Origin: Sediminibacterium sp.
GTDB taxonomy: Bacteria; Bacteroidota; Bacteroidia; Chitinophagales; Chitinophagaceae
Direction of reading: 5' to 3'
Assembly (NCBI GenBank): GCA_016786865.1
Contig: JAEUVE010000018.1
Span: 188,947-252,946, forward strand
DNA length: 64,000 nucleotides
The notes beneath the pieces were generated by a model. That model had not been told where the DNA came from and searched no databases. It saw nothing but the letters and a program-made list of their open reading frames with translations. A program made the position numbers and the translations under genes. Below, piece after piece: positions 25,499 through 34,448 of this stretch (its first letter is position 1; every line of letters starts with the position of its first letter).

Positions 25499-27964
25499 AT
25501 GTGCGATATGAACAAACTAGCCAAAACCCTCTTTCTGTTGAGCTTTACAGCCTTGGGTGCTGTAGCCAACGCTCAACAAAGTACCGACCAGCTGGTAGGT
25601 AAGGTAGTTGCAACAGACCAGAAACCCATTGAATCGGTTTTGGTAAGTCTGTTGAATGCCAAAGATTCTTCTGTAGCCAAAACGGCCGTGACAGATAAAA
25701 ACGGTCTTTATTCCTTTTCAAAAGTGAGCAACGGTAACTATTTACTGTATGCCAACCTGATTGGTTACAAGAAATTGTACAGCCAGGTTATATCCTTGAA
25801 CGGATCAGCAGAAAAAATGTTACCGGAGCTGAAACTAGAAGCCGGCGGAAAAGCCTTAACCGATGTAACAGTTAGTTCAAAAAAGCCCCTGGTACAGCAA
25901 CTGACCGATCGCCTGGTGGTAAATGTGGAAGCATCACCAACCAATTCGGGTTCTACCGCATTGGAAGTGCTGGAAAAATCTCCCGGTGTTGCTGTGGACA
26001 AGGATGGCAATATCAGCCTGAAAGGAAAAGAGGGCGTGGTGGTATTCATAGACGGAAGACCGAGTTATTTGTCTGGTCAGGACCTGGCCAATCTGCTTAA
26101 AAATATGCAGAGCAGCCAGTTGGATCAGATCGAAATCATGACCAATCCTCCTGCTAAATACGATGCAGCCGGAAAAGCAGGTGTGATCAATATCAAAACC
26201 AAAAAGAGCAAAATTTTTGGTTTCAATGGATCTGTATCACTGGGTTATGGTCAGGGTAAATATTCCCGGAACAACCAGAATGTTAACCTGAACTACCGGA
26301 AAGATAAAATCAACCTGTTTGGAAATTTCAGTCACAGCCAGCGGGAGCGTTACCAGAATTTGGAAGTTACCCGTCGGTTTGTAGACAATTCCAAGCAACT
26401 GGTTTCCTATTTTGATCAGCAAAACGTAATGAAGAACAATTTCAATAGCTGGAGCGGTAAAATCGGACTCGATTATTTTGCAACCCAAAAGACCACTTTA
26501 GGTATTGTGTTCAATAGCTTCAGCAACCCGGGTTCTTTTTCCAGTGATGGTGATATTTTCATCTATGCCCCAAACCATGTACTGAACAGCCAAACAAAGG
26601 CAAGGGCAATGAATACGGGTAAATGGAGTAATTTCAGTACCAATTTCAACATTCGCCACCTGCTCGATACAGCAGGAAGGGAGTTGAGTTTTGATGCAGA
26701 CTACCTGAATTACACCAATGCCCAGGATCAGTATTTATACAATAGATTTTTTAACGGCTCTGGGGTACCGACAATCAAACCAGATACGCTGGTAGCCAGC
26801 ATGCCACAAGGAATCCATATTTACAGTGCCAAGCTCGACTATATTCATCCGCTGAAAAAAGGAGCGCGGTTCGAAGCGGGTCTTAAAAGCAGTTATGTTA
26901 CCAACGATGCCAATGCAATTTACGACAGCGTAATTTATGGGGCTTATGTGAGAGATTATAACCGAACCAATCACTTTATTTATAAGGAAAACATCAATGC
27001 TGCGTATGTAAACCTGAACAAGCCTTTTGGTGAGAAATTCAGTATGCAGTTGGGTCTGAGAATGGAACATACCAATTCCAAAGGCGACCAGGTTACCACC
27101 AATGTACAGTTCAACAGAAACTATGTACAACTGTTTCCTACTGCGTATTTTCAGTACAAGGCCAATAAAAACAACAGTTTTGTGCTGAACTACGGTAAAC
27201 GCATCAGAAGGCCGGATTACAGCAACCTGAACCCCTTTGTAGAATACCTCGATAAATACACGTATGAGCAGGGTAATCCGTATCTGAAGCCTGAGTTCAG
27301 TCACAATATAGAACTGAGCCATACATTCAAAGGATTCCTGACAACTACCTTGAATTATACAAAGAGCGTAGACCTGATTCAGCAGGTGATCGTGCAAAAT
27401 GAAGTAACCAACGAAGTGGGACTGAAAAACGACAATATTGCTTCTCAGCGTCAGTACGGAATTGCCATCAATGCGAGCAATGAGTATACCAAGTGGTGGA
27501 GCGGCAATATCTACATGAATCTGTACGCCAATAAATTCAGCGGCGTAGTGAACAATGAGCCGGTAACTTTCAATACCACCACGGCCATGTTCAATGTGAG
27601 TCAGCAGTTTAAATTTGGCAAGGGATGGAGTGGTGAACTGAGCGGATTCTACAGAACCGAAGGGCTGGAAAGCATGTTCATTATAAAGCCTTTTGGTATG
27701 GTGAATGCGGGTATCAGCAAGCAGATCCTGAAAAACAAGGGCTCCATTCGCTTCAATGTGAGGGACGTATTCTGGACCCAGAAAATCAAAGGTTCTGTTC
27801 AGTATGGTAAAGTGGATGCCAACTTCAGACAATATGGTGATGACCGGATTTTTAACCTGACTTTCTCTTACCGTTTCAGCAAAGGAAAGGCCGTAGCCAG
27901 TCAGCGCAAGCGCGGTGGTGCGGATGATGAGCAAAGCAGGGTAGGCGCCGGTAATGGCAAATAA
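25499..27964 (+). CDS. Outer-membrane beta-barrel protein (OMP_b-brl_3 type) with carboxypeptidase-regulatory N-terminus
   Basis: 821 residues. A signal peptide (LAKTLFLLSFTALGAVANAQ) is followed by a carboxypeptidase-regulatory-like domain (about 30-115: LVGKVVATDQKPIESVLVSL), a plug (about 120-235, ending NPPAKYDAAGKAGVINIKT) and a barrel with alternating aromatic strands such as FVLNYGKRIRRPDYSNLNPF. The family is TonB-receptor-like and widespread in Bacteroidota. The very C-terminus is basic and polar (KRGGADDEQSR...), past the last strand, instead of ending on Phe. A second ATG three codons later is an equally possible start. Substrate unknown. It stands alone. Confidence 0.9.
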   Translation: MCDMNKLAKTLFLLSFTALGAVANAQQSTDQLVGKVVATDQKPIESVLVSLLNAKDSSVAKTAVTDKNGLYSFSKVSNGNYLLYANLIGYKKLYSQVISLNGSAEKMLPELKLEAGGKALTDVTVSSKKPLVQQLTDRLVVNVEASPTNSGSTALEVLEKSPGVAVDKDGNISLKGKEGVVVFIDGRPSYLSGQDLANLLKNMQSSQLDQIEIMTNPPAKYDAAGKAGVINIKTKKSKIFGFNGSVSLGYGQGKYSRNNQNVNLNYRKDKINLFGNFSHSQRERYQNLEVTRRFVDNSKQLVSYFDQQNVMKNNFNSWSGKIGLDYFATQKTTLGIVFNSFSNPGSFSSDGDIFIYAPNHVLNSQTKARAMNTGKWSNFSTNFNIRHLLDTAGRELSFDADYLNYTNAQDQYLYNRFFNGSGVPTIKPDTLVASMPQGIHIYSAKLDYIHPLKKGARFEAGLKSSYVTNDANAIYDSVIYGAYVRDYNRTNHFIYKENINAAYVNLNKPFGEKFSMQLGLRMEHTNSKGDQVTTNVQFNRNYVQLFPTAYFQYKANKNNSFVLNYGKRIRRPDYSNLNPFVEYLDKYTYEQGNPYLKPEFSHNIELSHTFKGFLTTTLNYTKSVDLIQQVIVQNEVTNEVGLKNDNIASQRQYGIAINASNEYTKWWSGNIYMNLYANKFSGVVNNEPVTFNTTTAMFNVSQQFKFGKGWSGELSGFYRTEGLESMFIIKPFGMVNAGISKQILKNKGSIRFNVRDVFWTQKIKGSVQYGKVDANFRQYGDDRIFNLTFSYRFSKGKAVASQRKRGGADDEQSRVGAGNGK

Positions 27965-27999
27965 TCAGTCTCTTTTTCTCATGTGTTAATATGGTAACA

Positions 28000-28026
28000 G
28001 CCCCGATTTCTATCGGGGCTTTTTTA
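28000..28026 (+). terminator. Intrinsic terminator after the barrel gene
   Basis: Perfect 8-bp arms GCCCCGAT / ATCGGGGC, loop TTCT, then six Ts. Confidence 0.92.
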
Positions 28027-28081
28027 TTTCGGGGTAGGCGCAGTCTGCCCTGCATTAAGTAACTTCGACAAAAGTTTTGTT

Positions 28082-28573
28082 ATGCCATCATTTGATATTG
28101 CCAGTGCTGTTGATCTCCAGGTATTAGACAATGCCATCAACACGGTAAAGAAAGAAATCTCCACCCGGTACGATTTCAAGGGTACTGCTGTTAAAGTAGA
28201 ACTCAACAAAAAGGACTTTGTTGTATCGCTGGAAGTAGACAGCGAAATGCAGATGAAGCAACTGATTGATGTGCTGATCAGCCGTTCTATGAAACAGGGG
28301 ATAGACGGAAATGCTTTCGATTTTAGTAAGGATGCCTATCCCAGCGGGAAAGTCATCAAAAAAGAAGTTCCGGTACAAAATGGCCTGAAGCAGGAAGACG
28401 CCAAGAAAATTGTTAAAATGATCAAGGACGGTGGGTACAAGGTGCAGGCGGCCATTATGGACGATATTATTCGGGTAACAGGTAAGAAAATCGATGATTT
28501 ACAGGAAGTTATCGCCAAATGCAGGGCCGGAAACTTTGGTATTCCGCTGCAATTTGTGAATATGAAGAGCTAA
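28082..28573 (+). CDS. YajQ family nucleotide-binding protein
   Basis: 163 residues, the usual YajQ length. Two-domain alpha/beta protein; the start MPSFDIASAVDLQVLDNAIN and STRYDFKGT are near-invariant in the family, and KIVKMIKDGGYKVQAAI marks the second domain. A Xanthomonas homologue binds cyclic di-GMP, so many databases name it that way, but ligand and role here are not shown. The gene stands between a terminator and the L31 promoter. Confidence 0.93.
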   Translation: MPSFDIASAVDLQVLDNAINTVKKEISTRYDFKGTAVKVELNKKDFVVSLEVDSEMQMKQLIDVLISRSMKQGIDGNAFDFSKDAYPSGKVIKKEVPVQNGLKQEDAKKIVKMIKDGGYKVQAAIMDDIIRVTGKKIDDLQEVIAKCRAGNFGIPLQFVNMKS

Positions 28574-28595
28574 AAGCCGGAAAATGTATTTTCCT

Positions 28596-28626
28596 TTTGT
28601 AAAAACAGGTATTTTACCTAATTTTG
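28596..28626 (+). promoter_or_regulatory. Consensus -33/-7 promoter of rpmE2
   Basis: TTTG at 28596-28599, a 19-base spacer, and TAATTTTG at 28619-28626. The leader to the ATG is about 50 bases. Confidence 0.75.
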
Positions 28627-28680
28627 CATTCCAAATTTAATAATCGTACGGCCAAATCCGTACCACCTAAACAAAATTGT

Positions 28681-28932
28681 ATGAAGCAAGGTATCCATCC
28701 TGAAAATTACCGTTTCGTTGTTTTCAAAGACATGAGTAACGGTACAGCTTTCCTGAGCAAGTCTACTGCACAAACCAAGGAAACCATTCTTTGGGAAGAT
28801 GGTAAGGAATATCCCGTTGTAAAATTGGAGATTTCCAACACATCTCACCCTTTCTACACTGGTAAAAACGTATTGGTTGATACTGCGGGTAGAATTGACA
28901 AGTTCAAGAAGCGTTACGCGAAAAAAGACTAA
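28681..28932 (+). CDS. rpmE2: 50S ribosomal protein L31, type B
   Basis: 83 residues from ATG 28681; the frame opens earlier but that part lies inside the promoter and leader. Type B L31: starts [20 protein letters not shown] and lacks the CxxC zinc motifs of type A. The end is basic ([11 protein letters not shown]). It is a 50S protein bridging the subunits. In bacteria with both forms the type B is zinc-regulated, but in Bacteroidota it is often the only one. No Zur-like palindrome is obvious upstream. Confidence 0.96.
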   Translation: MKQGIHPENYRFVVFKDMSNGTAFLSKSTAQTKETILWEDGKEYPVVKLEISNTSHPFYTGKNVLVDTAGRIDKFKKRYAKKD

Positions 28933-28953
28933 TTCACTTTTTTTACAATACGG

Positions 28954-28983
28954 AAATCCTGCTTTAACCGGCGGGATTTTTTG
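28954..28983 (+). terminator. Terminator after rpmE2
   Basis: AAATCCTGC / GCGGGATTT arms with one wobble pair and an 8-base loop, followed by Ts. Confidence 0.75.
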
Positions 28984-28996
28984 TTTTTACATTGAT

Positions 28997-29004
28997 TACC
29001 TTTG
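28997..29004 (+). promoter_or_regulatory. -7 box (TACCTTTG) of the bshB1-aguB-aguA operon
   Basis: Exact TAnnTTTG match, 17 bases before the bshB1 ATG at 29022. It overlaps the alternative upstream start at 28992 and so argues against it. Confidence 0.6.
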
Positions 29005-29021
29005 CACCCAATTATTTGAAT

Positions 29022-29753
29022 ATGGTACTAGATATAATTGCTTTTGGTGTTCACCCCGATGATGTGGAACTGGGCTGTTCAGGTACTTTGATGGCTGCCA
29101 TCGCCGAAGGAAAGAAAGTGGGGGTTGTAGACCTTACCCGCGGAGAACTGGGAACCAGGGGTACCGCTGAAACGAGGCTGGTTGAAGCAACCAATGCCGC
29201 TGCCATTATGGGCCTTCATCACCGTGAGAACCTGGGTATGGCCGATGGCTTTTTGCAGAATGATGAAGCGCACCAGCGCAAAATCATCGAAGTAATCCGT
29301 AGATTCAGGCCATCCATCGTATTGGCCAATGCACCGGAAGACCGGCATCCGGATCATGGTCGCAGTGCCAAATTGGTATCGGATGCAGCTTTTTTAGCGG
29401 GGTTAAGAAAAATTGAAACCAAAGGATTCGACGGACAGCTTCAGGAAGCCTGGAGACCGGCTTATGTGTTCCATTATATCCAGGATCGTTTTCTGAAACC
29501 GGATTTTGTGATGGATATTTCTGCTTTCATCGATCGCAAAATGGAAGCCATTCTAGCCTACAATACCCAGTTCTATAATCCGGAACTGAAGGAACCTGCT
29601 ACGTATATTTCTTCACCGCAATTCCTGGAAGTACTGAAGGGCAGAGATGGTATGCTCGGTAAAAACATCGGGGTAGCCTATGCAGAAGGATTTATTACGG
29701 AAAAAACTATTGGGATCACTAGTTTTGATGGCCTGGTAAAAAAGACCACTTAA
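29022..29753 (+). CDS. bshB1: Bacillithiol biosynthesis deacetylase BshB1
   Basis: 243 residues. LmbE/PIG-L family zinc deacetylase. Zinc motif HPDD is at residues 11-14 and HPDH at 109-112. The length and the FLQNDEAHQRKIIEVIRRFR and KYADLL-type spacing fit BshB1, which deacetylates N-acetylglucosaminyl-malate in bacillithiol synthesis. The bacilliredoxin at 23692 supports that pathway. It is first in an operon with two polyamine genes (10-base gap to the next). PIG-L enzymes can act on other GlcNAc conjugates, the main alternative. Confidence 0.88.
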   Translation: MVLDIIAFGVHPDDVELGCSGTLMAAIAEGKKVGVVDLTRGELGTRGTAETRLVEATNAAAIMGLHHRENLGMADGFLQNDEAHQRKIIEVIRRFRPSIVLANAPEDRHPDHGRSAKLVSDAAFLAGLRKIETKGFDGQLQEAWRPAYVFHYIQDRFLKPDFVMDISAFIDRKMEAILAYNTQFYNPELKEPATYISSPQFLEVLKGRDGMLGKNIGVAYAEGFITEKTIGITSFDGLVKKTT

Positions 29754-29763
29754 ATTATTCAAT

Positions 29764-30639
29764 ATGTCTAAAGTGAAAATAGGCCTGGTACAAATGAGCT
29801 GTACCGCCGGCAAAGAAGAAAATATGGCCAAAGCGATCAAGGGGATTCGCGAAGCCGCTGCCAAAGGTGCACAGATCATTTGCTTACAGGAGCTGTTTAC
29901 CTCTCTTTATTTCTGCGATGTAGAAGATTATGAAAACTTCAAACTGGCAGAAGCCATACCCGGAGCATCTACAGAAACCCTAGGTCAGGTTGCTGCAGAA
30001 TTGAATGTAGTAATCATAGCTTCCTTGTTCGAGAAAAGAACTCAGGGGCTTTACCACAATACCACTGCAGTGCTGGATGCCGATGGAAGTTACCTGGGCA
30101 AGTACCGAAAAATGCATATCCCCGATGATCCTGCTTATTACGAGAAATTCTATTTTACTCCGGGCGATCTCGGATACAAAATATTCAAAACCAAATTTGC
30201 CACACTGGGTGTACTCATTTGCTGGGACCAGTGGTATCCCGAAGCTTCCCGTATTACGGCGCTGATGGGAGCAGAGATTTTGTTTTACCCAACTGCAATC
30301 GGTTGGGCTACTTCACAGGATGAAGCAACCAATACGGAGCAATACAATGCATGGCAAACCATTCAACGCAGTCATGCGGTGGCCAATGGCGTTCACGTAG
30401 TAAGCGTGAACAGGGTAGGCCTGGAACAGGATGGACTGATGAAGTTCTGGGGTGGTTCCTTTGTGGCCAATCCTTTTGGATCACTGTTGTACAAAGGCTC
30501 TCATGAAGCGGAAGAAGTAGCCGTGGTGGAAGTAGACCTGGCTAAAACGGACCAGTACCGTACTCACTGGCCTTTCCTGAGAGACAGAAGAATTGATTCT
30601 TATCAGCCCATTACCAAAAGATTCATTGACGAAGACTAG
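29764..30639 (+). CDS. aguB: N-carbamoylputrescine amidase
   Basis: 291 residues. Nitrilase-superfamily hydrolase with the Glu-Lys-Cys triad visible: Glu43 (CLQELF), Lys116 (YRKMHIPDDP) and Cys153 (LICWDQWYPE). The substrate class is set by the close match to plant and bacterial N-carbamoylputrescine amidases and by the adjacent agmatine deiminase gene 8 bases downstream. It produces putrescine, CO2 and ammonia in the cytoplasm. Together with the arginine decarboxylase at 18990 it completes the arginine-to-putrescine route. Confidence 0.94.
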   Translation: MSKVKIGLVQMSCTAGKEENMAKAIKGIREAAAKGAQIICLQELFTSLYFCDVEDYENFKLAEAIPGASTETLGQVAAELNVVIIASLFEKRTQGLYHNTTAVLDADGSYLGKYRKMHIPDDPAYYEKFYFTPGDLGYKIFKTKFATLGVLICWDQWYPEASRITALMGAEILFYPTAIGWATSQDEATNTEQYNAWQTIQRSHAVANGVHVVSVNRVGLEQDGLMKFWGGSFVANPFGSLLYKGSHEAEEVAVVEVDLAKTDQYRTHWPFLRDRRIDSYQPITKRFIDED

Positions 30640-30647
30640 TTAGTTCC

Positions 30648-31700
30648 ATGACCAACGAGATGATTACACCTGCATCGCTGGGATACCGTTTCCCTGCTGA
30701 ATTTGCTCCGCATATTGCTACCTGGCTAAGCTGGCCGCATAAAGAAGCGAGCTGGCCCGGAAAGATCGATTCCATCTATCCCAACTATAGTCAGTTCGTG
30801 AAGTACCTTGCATTGAGCGAAAAAGTACGCATCAATGTAGCCAATACTGCCATGCAGGCTTTTGCTACATCACACCTGGAGCTGGCAGGCGTAAATATGG
30901 AGCAGGTTGAATTTTTTCTGCACCCGACCAATGATGCCTGGTGCAGAGATCATGGACCTGCTTTCCTGGTAAATCCGCAGGCGGCAATTTCAAAAGTAAT
31001 TGTAGACTGGAATTACAATGCCTGGGGAAACAAATATCCGCCATATGATCTCGACGATATAATACCAACACTGATCGGAAAGCATTTTAATATACCCGTG
31101 TATCATCCGGGAATTGTAATGGAAGGCGGTTCCGTAGAATTCAACGGTGCCGGTACTTTGCTTACTTCAACCTGTTGTTTGCTGAACGAGAACAGAAATC
31201 CTCATTTAAACCAGGACCAGATTGAAACATACCTGCGTAATTATTACGGCGTGGAGCAGATTCTCTGGGTTGCGGATGGAATAGTTGGAGATGATACCGA
31301 TGGGCATATAGACGATACCGTTCGCTTTGTGAATGCAGATACAGTTGTTACCGTGGTAGAATCCGATCGCAATGATGAGAACTACGATTTGTTGCAAACC
31401 AATCTGAAACAGTTGAAGGAAATGCGTTTACTCAATGGTAAGCAGTTGAATATAGCAGAACTGCCAATGCCAGATGCGGTGATCTATGAAGATCAGCGCC
31501 TGCCTGCATCCTACGCTAACTTTTATATTTCCAATCAGCATGTGATTGTGCCAACCTTCCGTTGTAATAAAGATGATCAGGCCCTGCAAATCATTGCTTC
31601 CTGCTTTCCGGAAAGGGAAGTGGTTGGAATAGATTCAACAGATATCATCTGGGGATTGGGTAGCTTCCATTGCCTGAGTCAGCAGGAGCCAGCGGTGTAA
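30648..31700 (+). CDS. aguA: Agmatine deiminase
   Basis: 350 residues. Member of the guanidino-group-modifying (PAD-like) superfamily that converts agmatine to N-carbamoylputrescine. The catalytic Cys is Cys342 in GLGSFHCLSQQEP near the C-terminus. Other conserved parts are the HDAWCRDHGPAFL-like NDAWCRDHGPAF, GGSVEFNG and the His in DDTDGHIDD. It directly follows aguB. The start used gives MTNEMITP; a second Met at residue 5 is also possible. It is convergent with smpB 18 bases away. Confidence 0.94.
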   Translation: MTNEMITPASLGYRFPAEFAPHIATWLSWPHKEASWPGKIDSIYPNYSQFVKYLALSEKVRINVANTAMQAFATSHLELAGVNMEQVEFFLHPTNDAWCRDHGPAFLVNPQAAISKVIVDWNYNAWGNKYPPYDLDDIIPTLIGKHFNIPVYHPGIVMEGGSVEFNGAGTLLTSTCCLLNENRNPHLNQDQIETYLRNYYGVEQILWVADGIVGDDTDGHIDDTVRFVNADTVVTVVESDRNDENYDLLQTNLKQLKEMRLLNGKQLNIAELPMPDAVIYEDQRLPASYANFYISNQHVIVPTFRCNKDDQALQIIASCFPEREVVGIDSTDIIWGLGSFHCLSQQEPAV

Positions 31701-31718
31701 TCCTTTGCGTTCTATGGT

Positions 31719-32153
31719 TTATCCTAGGTGTTTCTTCAACTCCCTGGCTACATCCCTGTTCTTGATGGTTTCGCGTTTGTCGTGGAGTTTTTTACCTCTG
31801 GCCAGACCAATTTCTACTTTTACCAGTCTTTTTTCGTTGAAGAATATTTGCAGCGGAACAATGGTAATTCCTTTGTCTCTCAGTTTGAGTGTGAGCTTTT
31901 TAATTTCTCTTTTTTGGAGCAACAGCTTTCGGTCGTGTACTGCAATATGGTTGTTGACGGTGCCATGTGAGTACTCAGCAATATACAGGCCCCTGATCCA
32001 CAATTCTCCTTTATCTAAAAAGCAGAATGCATCATTAAAACTCACTTTGCCATCCCGGATCGATTTTACCTCGGTGCCGAGCAATACAATTCCTGCTACA
32101 TATTTGTCGTCTATGTAGTAATTAAAATAAGCCGATCGGTTGTTGATACTCAA
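31719..32153 (-). CDS. smpB: SsrA-binding protein SmpB
   Basis: 144 residues. SmpB binds tmRNA and brings it to stalled ribosomes. Family motifs: [34 protein letters not shown] near the N-terminus and the basic C-terminal tail [15 protein letters not shown] that enters the mRNA channel. Its ATG overlaps the accD stop by four bases (ATGA-type), so accD and smpB are translationally coupled. The tmRNA gene itself (ssrA) was not seen in the window. Confidence 0.96.
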   Translation of the reverse strand: MSINNRSAYFNYYIDDKYVAGIVLLGTEVKSIRDGKVSFNDAFCFLDKGELWIRGLYIAEYSHGTVNNHIAVHDRKLLLQKREIKKLTLKLRDKGITIVPLQIFFNEKRLVKVEIGLARGKKLHDKRETIKNRDVARELKKHLG

Positions 32154-33073
32154 TTTTTAAACAGTTGTACCAGCTGAGACAGTTTGTCTTTTAATACTTT
32201 ACGGTCAACAATGAAATCCAGAAAACCATGCTCGAGTAAAAACTCGCTGCGCTGGAAGCCGGGGGGAAGATCTTTCTTGATAGTTTCCCGTATCACACGC
32301 GGACCGGCAAAGCCAATCAGAGCGCCTGGTTCAGCAATATTTAAATCGCCCAGCATACCAAAGCTGGCAGAAATACCACCAAAAGTAGGGTCGGTTAATA
32401 AAGAGATATAAGGAAGTTGCGCATCGCTTAACTGTGAAAGCTTGCCACTTGTTTTGGCCAATTGCATCAGGCTGAATGCACTTTCCATCATACGGGCGCC
32501 ACCACTCTTGCTGATTACGAGGTAGGGGAGTCTGTGCTTGATACAAAAGTCTACTGCACGGCTGAATTTTTCGCCCATTACGCTACCAAGAGATCCTCCG
32601 ATGAATTCAAAATCCATACAGGCAATGACCATTTCCTCCCCATTCACTTTTCCTACGGCAACCCGCATGGAATCTTTCAGGTTTGTTTTGGCATGAATAT
32701 CGTCGAGGCGTTGCTGATAGGGTTTCAGATCGGTAAAGCCCAGTGCGTCTTTACTGATGATGTTATCGAACAATTCTTTGTATTCCTTATTATCAAAAAT
32801 GATATCGTAATACTCTTCACTTCCAATACGGTGATGGTGATTGCACTTAGGGCAGAGGAAGAGATTTTCCTTCAGCTCTGTGGTAGTGCATATGAAACTA
32901 CACTCAGGGCATTTGTTCCATAAACCCTCGGGAGTTTCTTTTTTATCTGCAGTAGAAGTTAAAATTCCTTTTCGCTTCCGGGTAAACCAACGGGATTTGC
33001 TCACCTCTGTATGCTGAGGTTCCGCGCTGCCGGTTAAGTTAGATTCAATATCCTCTTCAATTTCTTTTTTCAT
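32150..33073 (-). CDS. accD: Acetyl-CoA carboxylase carboxyltransferase subunit beta
   Basis: 307 residues. The N-terminal zinc ribbon is complete: CPECSFIC and LCPKCNHHH (two CxxC-like pairs, about residues 54-80). The crotonase-like carboxyltransferase domain follows ([19 protein letters not shown], then [11 protein letters not shown], then [15 protein letters not shown]). It forms the carboxyltransferase with AccA, which is not in this window. The N-terminal 50 residues are charged and not conserved. It is upstream partner of smpB with a 4-base overlap. Confidence 0.96.
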   Translation of the reverse strand: MKKEIEEDIESNLTGSAEPQHTEVSKSRWFTRKRKGILTSTADKKETPEGLWNKCPECSFICTTTELKENLFLCPKCNHHHRIGSEEYYDIIFDNKEYKELFDNIISKDALGFTDLKPYQQRLDDIHAKTNLKDSMRVAVGKVNGEEMVIACMDFEFIGGSLGSVMGEKFSRAVDFCIKHRLPYLVISKSGGARMMESAFSLMQLAKTSGKLSQLSDAQLPYISLLTDPTFGGISASFGMLGDLNIAEPGALIGFAGPRVIRETIKKDLPPGFQRSEFLLEHGFLDFIVDRKVLKDKLSQLVQLFKN

Positions 33074-33093
33074 ATCGACAACTAATTGGGGCG

Positions 33094-33101
33094 GAAAGAT
33101 A
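33094..33101 (-). promoter_or_regulatory. Possible -7 box (TATCTTTC) of accD-smpB
   Basis: Seven of eight match on the minus strand, 20 bases before the accD start. Confidence 0.35.
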
Positions 33102-33186
33102 ATTAATATTCTAAAACAGGCTCTTTTCTAAAGCAATTGATTTGCAAATTACTGATAATCAGATTGTTGAGAGCCTTCCGTTGCAT

Positions 33187-33238
33187 AAAAAAACATAGCC
33201 GACAACAGGGGCGCATATCCCTTTGTTACCGGCTATGT
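33187..33238 (-). terminator. Intrinsic terminator after fbaA
   Basis: Outer arms ACATAGCCG / CGGCTATGT (33193-33201 with 33230-33238) enclose a weaker inner stem. On the minus strand a run of seven Ts follows. Confidence 0.88.
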
Positions 33239-33251
33239 AATTCAGCATAAT

Positions 33252-34319
33252 TTATGCATTCCTGTTGATGCAATTCAGGTCTTCAAAAGCCACTTCCAGT
33301 CTCTTGGCAAAGCTTTCTTCTCCTTTTCTCAACCAAACGCGTGGATCGTAGTATTTTTTATTGGGCTTATCAGCACCTTCCGGATTACCCAGTTGTGCCT
33401 GCAGATAACCTTCATTCTTTTTGTAATATTGTTGAATGCCTTCCCAGAATGCCCACTGCAAATCGGTATCAATATTCATTTTGATGGCACCGTAGCTGAT
33501 GGCTTCCCGGATCTGGTGTTGCGGAGAACCACTTCCTCCGTGGAATACAAAGTAAACAGGCTTGCTGCCGGTTTTCAGTTCTTTCTCAATATAGTCCTGG
33601 CTGTTCTTCAGAATTTCCGGACGAAGCTCCACATTGCCCGGGCTGTATACACCATGTACATTCCCAAATGCTGCGGCTACAGTAAACATATTACCTACTT
33701 TACTCAGTTCGGTATATGAATATGCAACGTGCTGCGGTTGGGTGTACAGTTTGTCGTTTTCCACGCCACTGTTGTCTACACCGTCTTCTTCACCACCGGT
33801 AACGCCCAGCTCAATTTCAATGCTCATGCCCAATGGCGCCATTCGCTTGAAGAATTCAACAGAGGTTGCGATATTTTCTTCCAGTGGCTCTTCGGATAAA
33901 TCCAGCATATGTGAGCTGAACAAAGGCTGCCCTTTTTCTTTGTAAAACTGCTCACCGGCATCAATCAATCCGCTTACCCAAGGCAACCATTTTTTGGCTG
34001 CATGGTCGGTATGCAATACCACTGGTACGCCATAATATTTTGCCACATTGTGAATGTGTAAAGCTCCGGATACACCACCGGAAATATTTCCCTGTAATGC
34101 ATCATTTGGCATTCCTTTACCTGCAATGAACTGCGCTCCTCCGTTAGAGAATTGTATAATTACAGGAGAATTAACTTTTGCGGCAGTTTCTAATGTGGCA
34201 TTGATGGTATTGGTGCCAATGGTGTTAACGGCGGGCAGGGCAAACTGATTTTCCTTCGCATCGTTATACAACGCTTCCAGTTCCTTGCCAAACAAAACGC
34301 CTGAGCTGTACTTCTTCAT
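33252..34319 (-). CDS. fbaA: Class II fructose-bisphosphate aldolase
   Basis: 355 residues from ATG 34319 (MKKYSSGVLFG). An in-frame ATG at 34391 would add 24 poorly conserved residues; E. coli FbaA has 359, so the shorter start is favoured. Zinc-dependent glycolytic and gluconeogenic aldolase. The zinc histidine motif VVLHTDHAAKKW is at about residue 105, with further metal and phosphate ligands in VFHGGSGSP and KMNIDTDLQWA. The characteristic class IIa loop ELGVTGGEEDGVDN is intact. It is a single gene with a strong terminator. Confidence 0.95.
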   Translation of the reverse strand: MKKYSSGVLFGKELEALYNDAKENQFALPAVNTIGTNTINATLETAAKVNSPVIIQFSNGGAQFIAGKGMPNDALQGNISGGVSGALHIHNVAKYYGVPVVLHTDHAAKKWLPWVSGLIDAGEQFYKEKGQPLFSSHMLDLSEEPLEENIATSVEFFKRMAPLGMSIEIELGVTGGEEDGVDNSGVENDKLYTQPQHVAYSYTELSKVGNMFTVAAAFGNVHGVYSPGNVELRPEILKNSQDYIEKELKTGSKPVYFVFHGGSGSPQHQIREAISYGAIKMNIDTDLQWAFWEGIQQYYKKNEGYLQAQLGNPEGADKPNKKYYDPRVWLRKGEESFAKRLEVAFEDLNCINRNA

Positions 34320-34433
34320 TTTGATGATTTTCTCGTTAAAAGATGATTGCTTTTGCCGGCTCAAGGTAGGAAAAATAGCGCTAATATCCATTAGCTTTTG
34401 AACCGGTTATATACCAAAACCGGCTTTATATAT

Positions 34434-34441
34434 TAGATTTG
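34434..34441 (+). promoter_or_regulatory. -7 box (TAGATTTG) seven bases from a start codon
   Basis: Exact TAnnTTTG match ending seven bases before ATG 34449, predicting a very short or absent leader. An inverted repeat ACCGGTT / AACCGG (34402-34408 with 34418-34423) covers the -33 zone. Confidence 0.5.
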
Positions 34442-34448
34442 TTTACTT

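Noticed and set aside
26735..27934. Long antisense frame (399 codons) inside the outer-membrane barrel gene
   Set aside because: Composition follows the barrel strands on the coding strand, and there is no recognisable domain or start context. Shadow.
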